Positions 8,144 through 15,652 of a stretch of DNA of 40,081 nucleotides are shown piece after piece. The notes beneath the pieces were generated by a model. The model did no database searches and was not told the origin of the DNA. It was given only the letters and a program-made list of their open reading frames with translations. Source of the stretch: Deinococcota bacterium. Its GTDB lineage: Bacteria; Deinococcota; Deinococci; Deinococcales; Trueperaceae. The position numbers and the translations under genes were made by a program. The stretch covers positions 20,001 to 60,081 of the forward strand of contig CAUJFI010000132.1 in assembly GCA_963170125.1 (NCBI GenBank), in the 5' to 3' direction. Every line of letters begins with the position of its first letter. Position 1 is the first letter of the stretch.

Positions 8144-8891
8144 CGAACTAGTTGCCTGGCTCGACGACTACCTCGACGTCAAGGCCTTCGCTGCCGCCGA
8201 CTCGAGCTTGAACGGGGTCCAAGTCGAGGGCGCCTCCGAGGTCACCAAGGTAGCCGTGGCGGTCGACGCCTCCCTCAACACGTTCCAGCAGGCCGCCGCC
8301 AACGGCGCGGACATGCTCATCGTCCACCACGGGCTCTTCTGGGGCCGGCCGGAGGCCGTCACCGGCATGCACCGCGCCCGGGTGCAGTTCCTGCTGGACC
8401 ACGACCTGAACCTCTACGCCAGCCACCTGCCACTCGACGCGCACCGCGAGGTCGGCAACAACTGGGGGCTCGCCAGAGCCCTCGGGATGGTCGAACTCGA
8501 GCCGTTCGGGGTCTACAAGGGCGTGAGCATCGGCGTCAAGGGCGAGTTCCCCGCGCCCAAGCCGCTGAGGGAGCTCGCGGACCAGATCGAGGCGCGCCTG
8601 GGCGAGCAGGTCCTCGTGCATGCGGGCGGCCCGGACCCCGTGACGAGCCTCGGCATCATCTCCGGTGGCGCGACTTGGGACCTCGTCACGGCGGCCCAGG
8701 AGGGCCTCGACGCTTTCCTGACCGGCGAGCCGCGGCACGAGGTCTTCTATCACGCGTTCGAGCGCGGCATTAACGGTTTGTTCGGCGGCCACTACATGAC
8801 CGAGACGGTCGGCGTTAGCCTCCTGGCGCGCCAGTTGGAGGAGCGGTTCGGCCTCGCCACCGAGTTCGTCCTCCTGCCGACGGGCCTCTAG
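8133..8891 (+). CDS. Nif3-like dinuclear metal centre protein
   Basis: The 252-residue protein belongs to the Nif3/YbgI family, toroidal hexamers that hold two metal ions per subunit. Likely ligands are visible in VHHGLFW, in ASHLPLD and near the C-terminus in GGHYMTETVGV, where the H-x3-E spacing is conserved. Family members are often annotated GTP cyclohydrolase 1 type 2, but the physiological reaction is not settled. A longer reading from 8052 would add 27 unrelated residues, so the ATG at 8133 is chosen; a -10 hexamer sits six bases before it. The thymidylate kinase gene begins directly after the stop codon, so the two form an operon with the next gene. Confidence 0.9.
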   Translation: MKRDELVAWLDDYLDVKAFAAADSSLNGVQVEGASEVTKVAVAVDASLNTFQQAAANGADMLIVHHGLFWGRPEAVTGMHRARVQFLLDHDLNLYASHLPLDAHREVGNNWGLARALGMVELEPFGVYKGVSIGVKGEFPAPKPLRELADQIEARLGEQVLVHAGGPDPVTSLGIISGGATWDLVTAAQEGLDAFLTGEPRHEVFYHAFERGINGLFGGHYMTETVGVSLLARQLEERFGLATEFVLLPTGL

Positions 8892-9548
8892 ATGGCCTCC
8901 CGAAGGGAGGGGCGCGGGCACCTCGTGGTCTTCGAGGGCCCCGAGGGGGCCGGCAAGTCGACGCAGCTAGTGGCCCTCTCCGCACGCCTGAGCGCGGCCG
9001 GGTACGACACCCTGTTCACGCGCGAGCCCGGCGGCACGCCGGCGGGCGAGGCGATCAGGCGGGTCGTGCTCGACCCGACGTTGCGCGTCGACCCGTTACC
9101 CGAGTTCCTCCTCTACTCCGCCGCCCGGGCCCAGCACGTCGCCGACGTCATAGCGCCGGCTCTGGCCGCGGGGCGCGACGTCGTCTGCGACCGCTTCACG
9201 GCCGCCTCCGTCGCCTACCAGGGGTACGGCCGCGGGCTCGACCTCGGGTTCGTCGCCGAGCTCAACGCGCGCGTCACGGGCGGCTTGGAGGCCGACCTGA
9301 CCGTCCTGCTCGACATCGACCCTGTCGCCGGACTGGCCAGGGCTTCAGGGCGGGCCGCGCACGACCGGCTCGAGGCGGCGGGCCTGGCCTTCCATCGCCG
9401 CGTGCGTTCGGGCTTCATCGCGCAGGCGGAGGCCGACGGCGGGCGGCGCTGGGTGCGCATCGACGCGGACGCCGCCGAGACGGCGGTCACCGAGGCCGTC
9501 TGGCGGGCCGTCTCTCCCCTCCTCGCTCCCGGCGAGGTCGGTCGATGA
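8892..9548 (+). CDS. tmk: Thymidylate kinase
   Basis: Phosphorylates dTMP to dTDP with ATP, an essential step to dTTP, in the cytoplasm. The 218-residue product has the P-loop GPEGAGKST at 16-24, TREPGGT at 43-49, the conserved pair D100-R101 in VVCDRF and QGYGRGL in the substrate-binding helix. The ATG touches the stop codon of the nif3-like gene and has no clear ribosome binding site. A GTG 11 codons later (8925) is preceded by AGGGAGGGG at 8904-8912 and would give the short VVFEGPEGAGKST start usual for the family, so the true start may be there. The gene overlaps the next one by four bases (ATGA). Confidence 0.95.
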   Translation: MASRREGRGHLVVFEGPEGAGKSTQLVALSARLSAAGYDTLFTREPGGTPAGEAIRRVVLDPTLRVDPLPEFLLYSAARAQHVADVIAPALAAGRDVVCDRFTAASVAYQGYGRGLDLGFVAELNARVTGGLEADLTVLLDIDPVAGLARASGRAAHDRLEAAGLAFHRRVRSGFIAQAEADGGRRWVRIDADAAETAVTEAVWRAVSPLLAPGEVGR

Positions 9549-10312
9549 GGCCCTGGCTCACCCCCGTCCTGGCAGCGGTCGCGCTGGCACTGCTGGCCTT
9601 CGGGTGCCGCGGCCAGAGCACCGAACGCCTTGGGGTGGAGATCGTCGCCCAGCACGCGCACGACCCGCAGGCGTTCACGCAGGGCCTCGTGTGGCACGAA
9701 GGGACCCTGTACGAGAGCACCGGCCTCCTGGGGCGCTCGAGCCTGCGCGAGGTGAGGCTGGACGGCACGGTGCTGCGCAAGCGCGACCTCGCCCCCAACG
9801 CGTTCGGCGAGGGCCTGGAACTCGTCGGCGACGAGCTGCTCCAACTCACGTGGCAGAACGGCGTGCTCCTGCGCTACGACGCGACCACCTTCGAGCCGAC
9901 GGGAACGCAGCGCTACGCGGGCGAGGGCTGGGGCCTCTGTTTCGACGGCGCCGCCCTGTGGATGAGCGACGGCAGCGCGAAGCTGACCAAGCGCGACCCC
10001 GTCACGTTCGAGGTCGAGGGGAGCGTCGACGTGAGCCGCGACGGCAAGGCGTTGCCCATGCTGAACGAGCTGGAATGCGTGGCCGGCTCCGTGTACGCCA
10101 ACGTCTGGACGACCGACGAGATCGTCAGGATCGACCCGAAGTCCGGGAAGGTCACCGCGGTGATCGACGCGTCCGAGCTCAGGCGCGTGGCGGGCGTCAC
10201 GGACCGCGACGCCGTCCTCAACGGCATCGCCTACGACGAGGCCAGCGGCAACTTCCTGGTGACCGGGAAGCTGTGGCCCGTCCTGTTCGAGGTACGTTTC
10301 GTCGGTCGGTAA
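9545..10312 (+). CDS. Glutaminyl-peptide cyclotransferase, lipoprotein
   Basis: The 255-residue protein matches the plant/bacterial-type glutamine cyclotransferases, five-bladed beta-propellers that convert N-terminal glutamine of peptides to pyroglutamate. Family hallmarks are AFTQGLVWHEGTLYESTG near the start, NELECVAGSVYANVW and LNGIAYDEASGNFLVTGKLW near the end. The N-terminus is a lipoprotein signal, with LLAFGC placing the lipid-bearing cysteine at residue 21, so it should be anchored outside the inner membrane. It overlaps the tmk stop by ATGA, implying translational coupling. The function of these enzymes in bacteria is poorly known. Confidence 0.9.
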   Translation: MRPWLTPVLAAVALALLAFGCRGQSTERLGVEIVAQHAHDPQAFTQGLVWHEGTLYESTGLLGRSSLREVRLDGTVLRKRDLAPNAFGEGLELVGDELLQLTWQNGVLLRYDATTFEPTGTQRYAGEGWGLCFDGAALWMSDGSAKLTKRDPVTFEVEGSVDVSRDGKALPMLNELECVAGSVYANVWTTDEIVRIDPKSGKVTAVIDASELRRVAGVTDRDAVLNGIAYDEASGNFLVTGKLWPVLFEVRFVGR

Positions 10313-10317
10313 GGTCG

Positions 10318-10336
10318 CGGCGGCCGTCGGCCGCCG
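10318..10336. terminator. Hairpin between convergent genes
   Basis: CGGCGGCCG-T-CGGCCGCCG is a perfect inverted repeat six bases after the cyclotransferase stop codon. The innermost pairs must open to form the loop. No U-tract follows on either strand, so it may act as a GC-rich bidirectional terminator for this gene and the convergent FmdB-like gene. Confidence 0.5.
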
Positions 10337-10367
10337 TCCAAGCGTTCAGCGCGGGCACGGTCCGGCG

Positions 10368-10739
10368 TCAGCTCGAGGTTGAGCCGCCGCTCGCCGCCGG
10401 CGCCGGCGCGGAGCTTGAGCCGCCGGAGCCCGACGCCGTGGGCTTGCTCTCCGTGGGCTTGCTCTCCGTGGGCTTGCTCTCGTTCGACTTACCTTCGCCC
10501 GCCTTGCTCGCAGCGCCCTCCGAGCCGCCGGCGGGCTTGGACTCCGGCTTGCCGGACGCGGCCTTCCTGATGTCGTTGACGTAGAACCCCGAACCCTTGA
10601 ACGCGATCCCGACGGGCTGGATCAAGCGCTTCACGGCCGCGCCCGTCTCCGGGTGGACGGAGAGCGGGGCGTCGGTGATCCGTTGGTCGTACTCGAACGT
10701 CTCACCGGTATCGAGGTCCCGATAGAGGTAAGTGGGCAT
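10368..10739 (-). CDS. FmdB-like protein with cysteine-free zinc-ribbon fold and low-complexity tail
   Basis: The 123-residue product begins MPTYLYRDLDTGETFEYDQR and continues with HPETGAAVKRLIQPVGIAFK, which aligns with the FmdB putative regulatory protein family. The two CxxC pairs that bind zinc in most members are replaced (LDTGE and HPETG), so it should not bind zinc. After residue 65 the tail is low-complexity Ser/Lys/Pro/Glu and contains three tandem SKPTE-like units. The ATG follows GGAGGAA, and an extended -10 lies on the minus strand at 10801-10796. The gene is divergent from gpsA. The role of the family is unclear. Confidence 0.75.
   Translation of the reverse strand: MPTYLYRDLDTGETFEYDQRITDAPLSVHPETGAAVKRLIQPVGIAFKGSGFYVNDIRKAASGKPESKPAGGSEGAASKAGEGKSNESKPTESKPTESKPTASGSGGSSSAPAPAASGGSTSS
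10437..10481. repeat. Three perfect 15-bp tandem repeats
   Basis: The unit CGTGGGCTTGCTCTC is repeated three times without a mismatch inside the FmdB-like gene and encodes the repeated S-K-P-T-E segment. Unit length is a multiple of three, so copy-number change by slippage would lengthen or shorten the tail without a frameshift. Confidence 0.9.
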
Positions 10740-10795
10740 GGTTCCTCCGAGGCATCGCGCCGCCCGGCAGGCAGCCGCTTGCGGCGCCAAAGGCC

Positions 10796-10801
10796 AAGAT
10801 A
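10796..10801 (-). promoter_or_regulatory. Extended -10 of the FmdB-like gene
   Basis: On the minus strand the sequence reads TG-G-TATCTT. Initiation about seven bases later gives a leader of roughly 50 bases ending in the GGAGGAA ribosome binding site. It faces away from the gpsA promoter only 11 bases to its right. Confidence 0.5.
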
Positions 10802-10812
10802 CCACCACCTGG

Positions 10813-10818
10813 TACGCT
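10813..10818 (+). promoter_or_regulatory. Extended -10 of leaderless gpsA
   Basis: TG-G-TACGCT at 10810-10818 is followed by six bases (TACGGC) and the gpsA ATG at 10825. It is a mirror image of the FmdB-like promoter: TACCA and TGGTA arms at 10800-10804 and 10810-10814. Confidence 0.6.
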
Positions 10819-10824
10819 TACGGC

Positions 10825-11838
10825 ATGACTTGCGCTGCATCACTCGGGCTCCCACCCAGCGGCCCATTGGCCGTGCTCGGCGCGGGCGCCTGGGGCACGG
10901 TCGTCGCCTCGCTCCTCGCTCGCAACGGCCACGAGGTGCGGCTCTGGTCCCAGCGGGAGCAGCTCGCCGACGCCATCAACGCCAGCCGCCGGAACGAGCA
11001 GTACGTGCCCGGCCTCGCCCTCCCGCCCTCCGTGCGCGCCACCGCCGACCTGGCCGCCGCCGTGCGCGGCTGCGTCCTCGCCTTCATGGCGGTGCCTTCC
11101 AAGGCGTTCAGGCAGGTGAGCGAGAGCCTCGTTCAAGTCGGCGCGCCCCCCGCGCTCGTGAGCTGCTCGAAGGGCCTCGAGGTCGCGACCTTCAAGCGCC
11201 TCTCGCAGGTGGTGGCCGAGTACCTTCCCGCGATGCCGCTCGCGGTCGTCTCCGGGCCGAACCTCGCGACGGAGATCGCGGCCGACAAGCCGGCTGCCAC
11301 GACCGTGGCGAGCCCGGACGCCCACCTCGCCAAGCGCGTCCAGCAGTTGCTGCAGCAGGGCACGTTCAGGGCCTACACGAGCGCCGACATGGTCGGCGTC
11401 GAGATCGCCGGCGCCCTCAAGAACGTCATCGCCCTGGCCTGCGGCGTCAGCGACGGCCTCGGGCTCGGCAACAACACGAAGGCCTCCATCATCACCCGCG
11501 GCCTGGCCGAGATCGTGCGTTTCGGGACCGCGATGGGCGGTCAGGTCGCCACCTTCTACGGGTTGGCTGGGGTCGGCGACCTGGTAGCCACTTGCTCAAG
11601 CTCGGAGTCTCGCAACCACACGGTCGGGGTGCTCCTGGCCGAAGGAGCCACGCTCGCCGAGATCGAGGCGAGCGGCCTGACCGCCGAGGGCGTCCCGACG
11701 GTCAAGGCGCTCCACGACGCCAACCTGGGGAGCGTCGAGCTTCCGATCAGCCGCGAGGTCTACAGCGTGGTGTTCGAAGCGAAGGACCCGCGGGACGCGA
11801 TCAGCAGCCTGATGACGAGAGCGGAGAAAGCGGAATGA
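10825..11838 (+). CDS. gpsA: Glycerol-3-phosphate dehydrogenase [NAD(P)+]
   Basis: Reduces dihydroxyacetone phosphate to sn-glycerol 3-phosphate, the backbone precursor of membrane phospholipids. The 337-residue protein has the dinucleotide-binding motif VLGAGAWGT near residue 15, the SCSKGLE and SGPNLATE segments, and the catalytic lysine region GALKNVIALACG followed by GLGNNTKA. The start is fixed by a leaderless promoter six bases upstream; an earlier in-frame ATG at 10732 would add 31 unrelated residues. Its stop overlaps the next ABC transporter gene by ATGA, so this housekeeping gene is cotranscribed with an exporter. Confidence 0.95.
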   Translation: MTCAASLGLPPSGPLAVLGAGAWGTVVASLLARNGHEVRLWSQREQLADAINASRRNEQYVPGLALPPSVRATADLAAAVRGCVLAFMAVPSKAFRQVSESLVQVGAPPALVSCSKGLEVATFKRLSQVVAEYLPAMPLAVVSGPNLATEIAADKPAATTVASPDAHLAKRVQQLLQQGTFRAYTSADMVGVEIAGALKNVIALACGVSDGLGLGNNTKASIITRGLAEIVRFGTAMGGQVATFYGLAGVGDLVATCSSSESRNHTVGVLLAEGATLAEIEASGLTAEGVPTVKALHDANLGSVELPISREVYSVVFEAKDPRDAISSLMTRAEKAE

Positions 11839-12746
11839 GCGCGATCAAGGCAGCCGGCCTCACGAAGCGGTACGGGGCGGTCGCCGCCGTGTCGGAACTG
11901 AGCTTCGACATCGCCCAGGGCGAGATCGTCGGCTTCCTCGGCCCGAACGGAGCCGGCAAGACCACCACCCTACGCATGCTCGCCGGATTGGTCAAACCGA
12001 CCGCCGGCACCTGTCAGGTCCTCGGCGCCCCGGTCCCCGGCATGTCCTTGAGGCGCGTCGGCACCATGATCGAGGAACCGACGTTCTACCCCTACCTGAC
12101 GGGGCGCGCCAACCTGCGCCATGCCGCCTTGCTGCACGGCGACGTGCCGGAGGGGCGCGTCGATGAGGCGCTCGCCTTCGTGCGCATGCAGGATGCCGCT
12201 TCCAAGAAGGTCAGGGCCTACTCGCAGGGCATGCGCCAACGCCTCGCTCTCGCGCGCGCGCTCCTCTGGCGCCCTCAGGTCCTGCTCTTGGACGAGCCGA
12301 CCAACGGGCTCGACCCGACGGGCATCGCGGAGTTCCGCGAGTCCCTGAAGGCGGTGGCCGCCGAGGGCACCACGGTCCTGGTCTCGAGCCACATCCTCGC
12401 CGAGGTCGAGAAGTTCGTCGACCGCGTCCTGGCGGTCGACAAGGGCGTCCTGAAGTTCGACGGCAGGCTGACGGACCTGCTGGCCAGGATGGGGGAGCAG
12501 CAAGTGCGCTACACCGTGCGCGCCGCCGACCAGGCGGCGCTCGTCGCCGGCCTGGAGCGCCTGGGCCTGAGCTACGCCCCGAACGGTCCGGACGGCGCCG
12601 ACGTGCTGGTCGCCCGCGACCGCTCCGAGGACCTCGTAAGCGACCTGGTGGCCCAGGGCGTCAGGGTGCTCGCCGCCAGCGTGCACGGCGACGACCTCGA
12701 GGCGGCCTACCTCAAGCTCGTCAACGGCCAAGGGAGGCCAGCGTGA
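11835..12746 (+). CDS. ABC exporter ATP-binding protein
   Basis: The 303-residue ATPase has Walker [10 protein letters not shown] near residues 38-46, a signature of the form YSQGMRQR, Walker B LLLDEPTNGLD and the switch histidine in LVSSHILAEVE. The C-terminal 90 residues form the accessory domain typical of ABC-2-type drug, bacitracin or lantibiotic exporters (CcmA/NatA-like). It pairs with the permease gene that overlaps its end by four bases. The substrate is unknown. Confidence 0.9.
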   Translation: MSAIKAAGLTKRYGAVAAVSELSFDIAQGEIVGFLGPNGAGKTTTLRMLAGLVKPTAGTCQVLGAPVPGMSLRRVGTMIEEPTFYPYLTGRANLRHAALLHGDVPEGRVDEALAFVRMQDAASKKVRAYSQGMRQRLALARALLWRPQVLLLDEPTNGLDPTGIAEFRESLKAVAAEGTTVLVSSHILAEVEKFVDRVLAVDKGVLKFDGRLTDLLARMGEQQVRYTVRAADQAALVAGLERLGLSYAPNGPDGADVLVARDRSEDLVSDLVAQGVRVLAASVHGDDLEAAYLKLVNGQGRPA

Positions 12747-13696
12747 GCGCGCTCCTCGACGTCATCAAGGCGGAGACGTTCAAGGTCCTTCGCAAGCGGC
12801 GCCTGTACCTGCTCGCCGCCCTCTACTGGCTCCTACTCCCCGCGCTCGTCCTGATCGTGGCGCGCGTAGTGCACGTGAACCTGGCCGGCTCGTTCGCCAA
12901 CGACGGCGGCACCGTCGACCAGGGGCTCCAGTTCTTCGCCTCGCCGATGGGCATCGCGCGCCTCGCGCTCTCCGCCCCCGCGTTCACGAGCCCAACGCTG
13001 TACATCGTGGCCGTCACGCTCCTCGCCGCCCTCCTGATCGGCGACGAGCGCTCGCAGAACATGTGGAAGACCGTCCTCGTCGTGCAACCTAAACGCTGGG
13101 CCGTGTTGGCCGGCAAGATCGTCGTCATGATGGGCGCGCTGGCTGCCCTCATGCTCGGCGCCGCCGTGTTCGGCTTCCTGTTCGGCGCCGTCGGCACGAC
13201 GTTCCTGCCGACCGACTTCAGCGGCGCCTGGCCACCCCTAGTCGGGCTCTACCTGCTCCAGCTCGCGCAGCTGCTCGCCCCGGTCCTCCTCGCCTTCCTG
13301 CTCATCACGCTCGTGCGCTCCGGCGTGCTCGGCGTGGTGATGGTCCTGTTCCTGCCGAGCCTCATCGAGACGCTCTACACCGTGCTGAACACGATCGCGC
13401 AGCTCCAGCCGCTCAACCGGATCAACGCCATCTTCCAGGCGCTGCGCATCCAGAACACGTGGCAGGCGCTGCCCAAGTACTTCTTCACGAGCAACCTCTA
13501 CAACCCGGGCAGGCAAGCCTCCGGCGAGCTGCTCGGTCAGATCGGCGTGAGCGGCGAGCTGAGCGGCAGCGGCCCCTTCGCCGCCCTCCTCGGCACGGGG
13601 ATGACCCTCGGGCACTCCGCCCTCGTCATGGCGGGCTACGCCGTGCTGTTCGGCGTCATCCTCTTCTGGTGGTTCCTGAGCCGCGACTTCGACTAG
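12743..13696 (+). CDS. ABC-2 type transporter permease
   Basis: The 317-residue membrane protein begins with a short amphipathic segment (AETFKVLRKRRLYLL) and has about six membrane helices with a large external loop between the first two, the ABC-2 permease pattern. It starts at a GTG that overlaps the ATPase stop codon (GTGA), so the two are coupled. A shorter external loop near residues 215-280 is rich in glycine, serine and asparagine. Together with the ATPase it should form a homodimeric exporter or membrane-repair ABC system of unknown substrate. Confidence 0.85.
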   Translation: MSALLDVIKAETFKVLRKRRLYLLAALYWLLLPALVLIVARVVHVNLAGSFANDGGTVDQGLQFFASPMGIARLALSAPAFTSPTLYIVAVTLLAALLIGDERSQNMWKTVLVVQPKRWAVLAGKIVVMMGALAALMLGAAVFGFLFGAVGTTFLPTDFSGAWPPLVGLYLLQLAQLLAPVLLAFLLITLVRSGVLGVVMVLFLPSLIETLYTVLNTIAQLQPLNRINAIFQALRIQNTWQALPKYFFTSNLYNPGRQASGELLGQIGVSGELSGSGPFAALLGTGMTLGHSALVMAGYAVLFGVILFWWFLSRDFD

Positions 13697-13709
13697 GGGC
13701 TCTGCCCCT
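13695..13709. terminator. Compact hairpin shared by two convergent genes
   Basis: AGGGGC-TCT-GCCCCT forms a six-pair stem with a three-base loop. It overlaps the stop codon of the permease and touches the stop codon of the GGDEF gene, which are only 12 bases apart. No U-tract is present. Confidence 0.4.
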
Positions 13710-14638
13710 CAGTGGAGCGTGCGCTTGCGCTTCTGTTCGTACATGCGGGCGTCCGCTCGGCTGACGAGCGCCTCGAACGACTCGGCGTCGTCGGGGTAGA
13801 GCGCCGCGCCGACGCTGGCCGAGAGCCGTACCGTGCCCGGCTCGAGGTGGATTGGCTCCTCGACGACCTCGATGAGGCGGCCCGTGACACGGTCGACGGC
13901 GCTGAGGTCGCCGCCGGCCAGCAGGACGGCGAACTCGTCGCCACCGAGGCGTGCCACCATCTCGTCGGGCCGCACCTTCGTGGTCAGGCGTTGACCGATG
14001 ATGCTGAGGACCTGGTCGCCCACCTCATGGCCGTACGTGTCGTTGACGGCCTTGAAGCCGTTCAAGTCGAAGTACAGAAGGGCCATGGGGACGCTGCGCC
14101 GGCGCAGGACCCAGAAGCGCGTCTTGAGGTGGCGACGGTTGGCGAGGCCCGTCAGGTCATCGCGGTTGAGTAGCTCGACCGCCTGGCGCAGCACCGACTT
14201 GTAGTGCGTGATGCTCCTGAACTGAACGATCAGGTACTGGTCGTCGACCGGGATGACGGTCACCGCGTACCACATGAGGTTCTCTCGTCCCTCGCGGGTG
14301 AGGCCGTCCTGTGCGCCGGCGGCGGCCTGGATCGGGAAGACCTGCTCGAACTCCTGGACCCGCTTGGTCACGTGGGCCGTCACCAGACGCCGGTACACCC
14401 GGGGGTCGAACGGCGACTCGCGCACGGAGCGAGCGGCGCTGCCGACGACCGCCATGGGGTCGATCTCCAGCGCCGTGGCGGCGCTCTCGTTCAGGTCGCA
14501 CCATTCGAAGTCGTCGAGCCTACCCGCCTCGGTTCGCACGGCCCTGAAGAGGACCATGCCGTGCGGCGCGTTGTGGAAGTAGCCTTCCCACAGGCGTTCG
14601 CCGAGCGTCAGAGTTGGTGGGCCGTGTACGCTCTCCAT
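13709..14638 (-). CDS. PAS-GGDEF diguanylate cyclase
   Basis: The 309-residue protein has an N-terminal PAS-like sensor (about 10-140, with the typical NAPHGMVLFRAV and LNESAATALE segments) and a C-terminal GGDEF domain (about 150-305). The active-site signature GGDEF lies at 232-236, with DDLTGLANRR at 160-169 and YFDLNGFKAVND at 189-200, so it should be an active cyclase making c-di-GMP from two GTP. The product-inhibition site, normally RxxD five residues before the signature, is RPDE at 223-226. There is no membrane segment. The ATG at 14638 is chosen over two earlier ones because AGGGGA precedes it. An ATGAGG reading further upstream would only add seven residues. Confidence 0.9.
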   Translation of the reverse strand: MESVHGPPTLTLGERLWEGYFHNAPHGMVLFRAVRTEAGRLDDFEWCDLNESAATALEIDPMAVVGSAARSVRESPFDPRVYRRLVTAHVTKRVQEFEQVFPIQAAAGAQDGLTREGRENLMWYAVTVIPVDDQYLIVQFRSITHYKSVLRQAVELLNRDDLTGLANRRHLKTRFWVLRRRSVPMALLYFDLNGFKAVNDTYGHEVGDQVLSIIGQRLTTKVRPDEMVARLGGDEFAVLLAGGDLSAVDRVTGRLIEVVEEPIHLEPGTVRLSASVGAALYPDDAESFEALVSRADARMYEQKRKRTLH

Positions 14639-14737
14639 GCTTCCCCTCATGATAATCACCGTTAGGGGACCCGCATCACATGAGCGAGGACCTCGAGGCG
14701 GCTCGCGCCGCTCGCGGCCCTCCCATCGAGCGCCCGT

Positions 14738-15613
14738 TCAGCCCCCGGCGCCCGGACCTTCCTCACCGACCGCGACGGGCAGGTCGCGCGTTGACCAGTC
14801 GCTCCATGATCCCGCGTAGAGCTTCGCCCCGGGGTAGCCGGCGAGCTCCAACGCCAGCACGAGGTGGGCACCGGTCACCCCCGAGCCGCAGTAGGCGATC
14901 ACGGTCTTGGCGCGGTCCGCGACGCCCGTCGGTAGGTCGAGGCGCTCCCGGAGCTCCGCCGCGGTGAAGAAGCGCCCGTCTCGTAGGTTGGCCGCGAAGA
15001 AGCGGTTGAGGGCGCCGGGGATGTGACCGGCCTTCGGGTCGAGCGGCTCCGTGTCGCCCCGGTACCGCTCGGGGGCACGGGCGTCGAGCAAGACGACGTC
15101 GTCGCTGCCGATGGCAGCGGCCACGGCCTCGGCGTCGACGACCATCTCCGGCCGCGGCGTGACGCTGAACGCCGCGCGTGCGTGGGCGGGCGAGGCGGTC
15201 GTCAAGCTTCCGCCGGCCGCCAGGTACGCACCCAACCCGCCGTCGAGGAGCCGGACGTCGTCGTGCCCGGCGAAGCGCAGCAGCCACACGACCCGCCCGG
15301 CGTACATGCCCCCGGCGTGGTCGTACACGACGACGGAGTGCTCGTCCCCGATGCCCAGGGCGCCCAGCTTGTCGGCCAGGTCACCGAGGTCAGGGAGCGG
15401 GTGTCGACCCCCGTGGACGCCCTTGGGGCCGGACAGGTCGCGGTCGAGGTCGAGGTGGACCGCTCCAGGAACGTGACCGGCCGCGTAGGCCGCCCTGCCG
15501 AAGGCGGGGTCCGAGAGCTCGAAGCGGGCGTCCACCACGCGAAGGCGCGGGTCCGCGGCCTCGAGCGCGGCGACCAGCTCCTCGCCCGAGATGAGTGGTT
15601 GGATCGTTGACAT
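14738..15613 (-). CDS. sseA: Thiosulfate/3-mercaptopyruvate sulfurtransferase
   Basis: The 291-residue protein has two rhodanese domains, the first inactive and the second catalytic. The active-site loop CGSGVT at 242-247 is the 3-mercaptopyruvate sulfurtransferase type, and the first domain carries VVVYDHAGGMYAGRVVWLLR. It transfers sulfane sulfur to thiols or cyanide in the cytoplasm. The start ATG at 15613 follows a TATACT hexamer by five bases; a longer reading to 15667 would run into the divergent RNA methyltransferase gene. About 100 bases separate it from the GGDEF gene downstream; they hold no convincing terminator. Confidence 0.9.
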   Translation of the reverse strand: MSTIQPLISGEELVAALEAADPRLRVVDARFELSDPAFGRAAYAAGHVPGAVHLDLDRDLSGPKGVHGGRHPLPDLGDLADKLGALGIGDEHSVVVYDHAGGMYAGRVVWLLRFAGHDDVRLLDGGLGAYLAAGGSLTTASPAHARAAFSVTPRPEMVVDAEAVAAAIGSDDVVLLDARAPERYRGDTEPLDPKAGHIPGALNRFFAANLRDGRFFTAAELRERLDLPTGVADRAKTVIAYCGSGVTGAHLVLALELAGYPGAKLYAGSWSDWSTRDLPVAVGEEGPGAGG

Positions 15614-15618
15614 GCGGG

Positions 15619-15624
15619 AGTATA
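15619..15624 (-). promoter_or_regulatory. -10 element for leaderless sulfurtransferase gene
   Basis: TATACT on the minus strand, five bases (CCCGC) before the ATG at 15613. The same TATACT and five-base spacing precede the GH5 glycosidase at 36325. Confidence 0.55.
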
Positions 15625-15639
15625 TGCCCCGCGCCCCGC

Positions 15640-15645
15640 TATGAT
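15640..15645 (+). promoter_or_regulatory. -10 element for leaderless RNA methyltransferase gene
   Basis: TATGAT, seven bases before the ATG at 15653. With the divergent sulfurtransferase promoter it occupies only 39 bases between the two start codons. Confidence 0.55.
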
Positions 15646-15652
15646 GCTCCAA

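Noticed and set aside
10653..12746. A 697-codon reading that joins the ABC ATPase to an upstream extension
   Set aside because: The upstream part is the wrong frame of gpsA. The ATPase begins at the ATG at 11835, which overlaps the gpsA stop.
14701..14724. GCGGC-TCGC-GCCGC hairpin between the sulfurtransferase and the GGDEF gene as a terminator
   Set aside because: Five pairs in DNA of this GC content are expected by chance, and there is no T-run.
15607..15612. A perfect TTGACA, as a -35 for the RNA methyltransferase promoter
   Set aside because: It lies 27 bases from the TATGAT hexamer, too far for a normal promoter, and it falls in the first codons of the sulfurtransferase gene.
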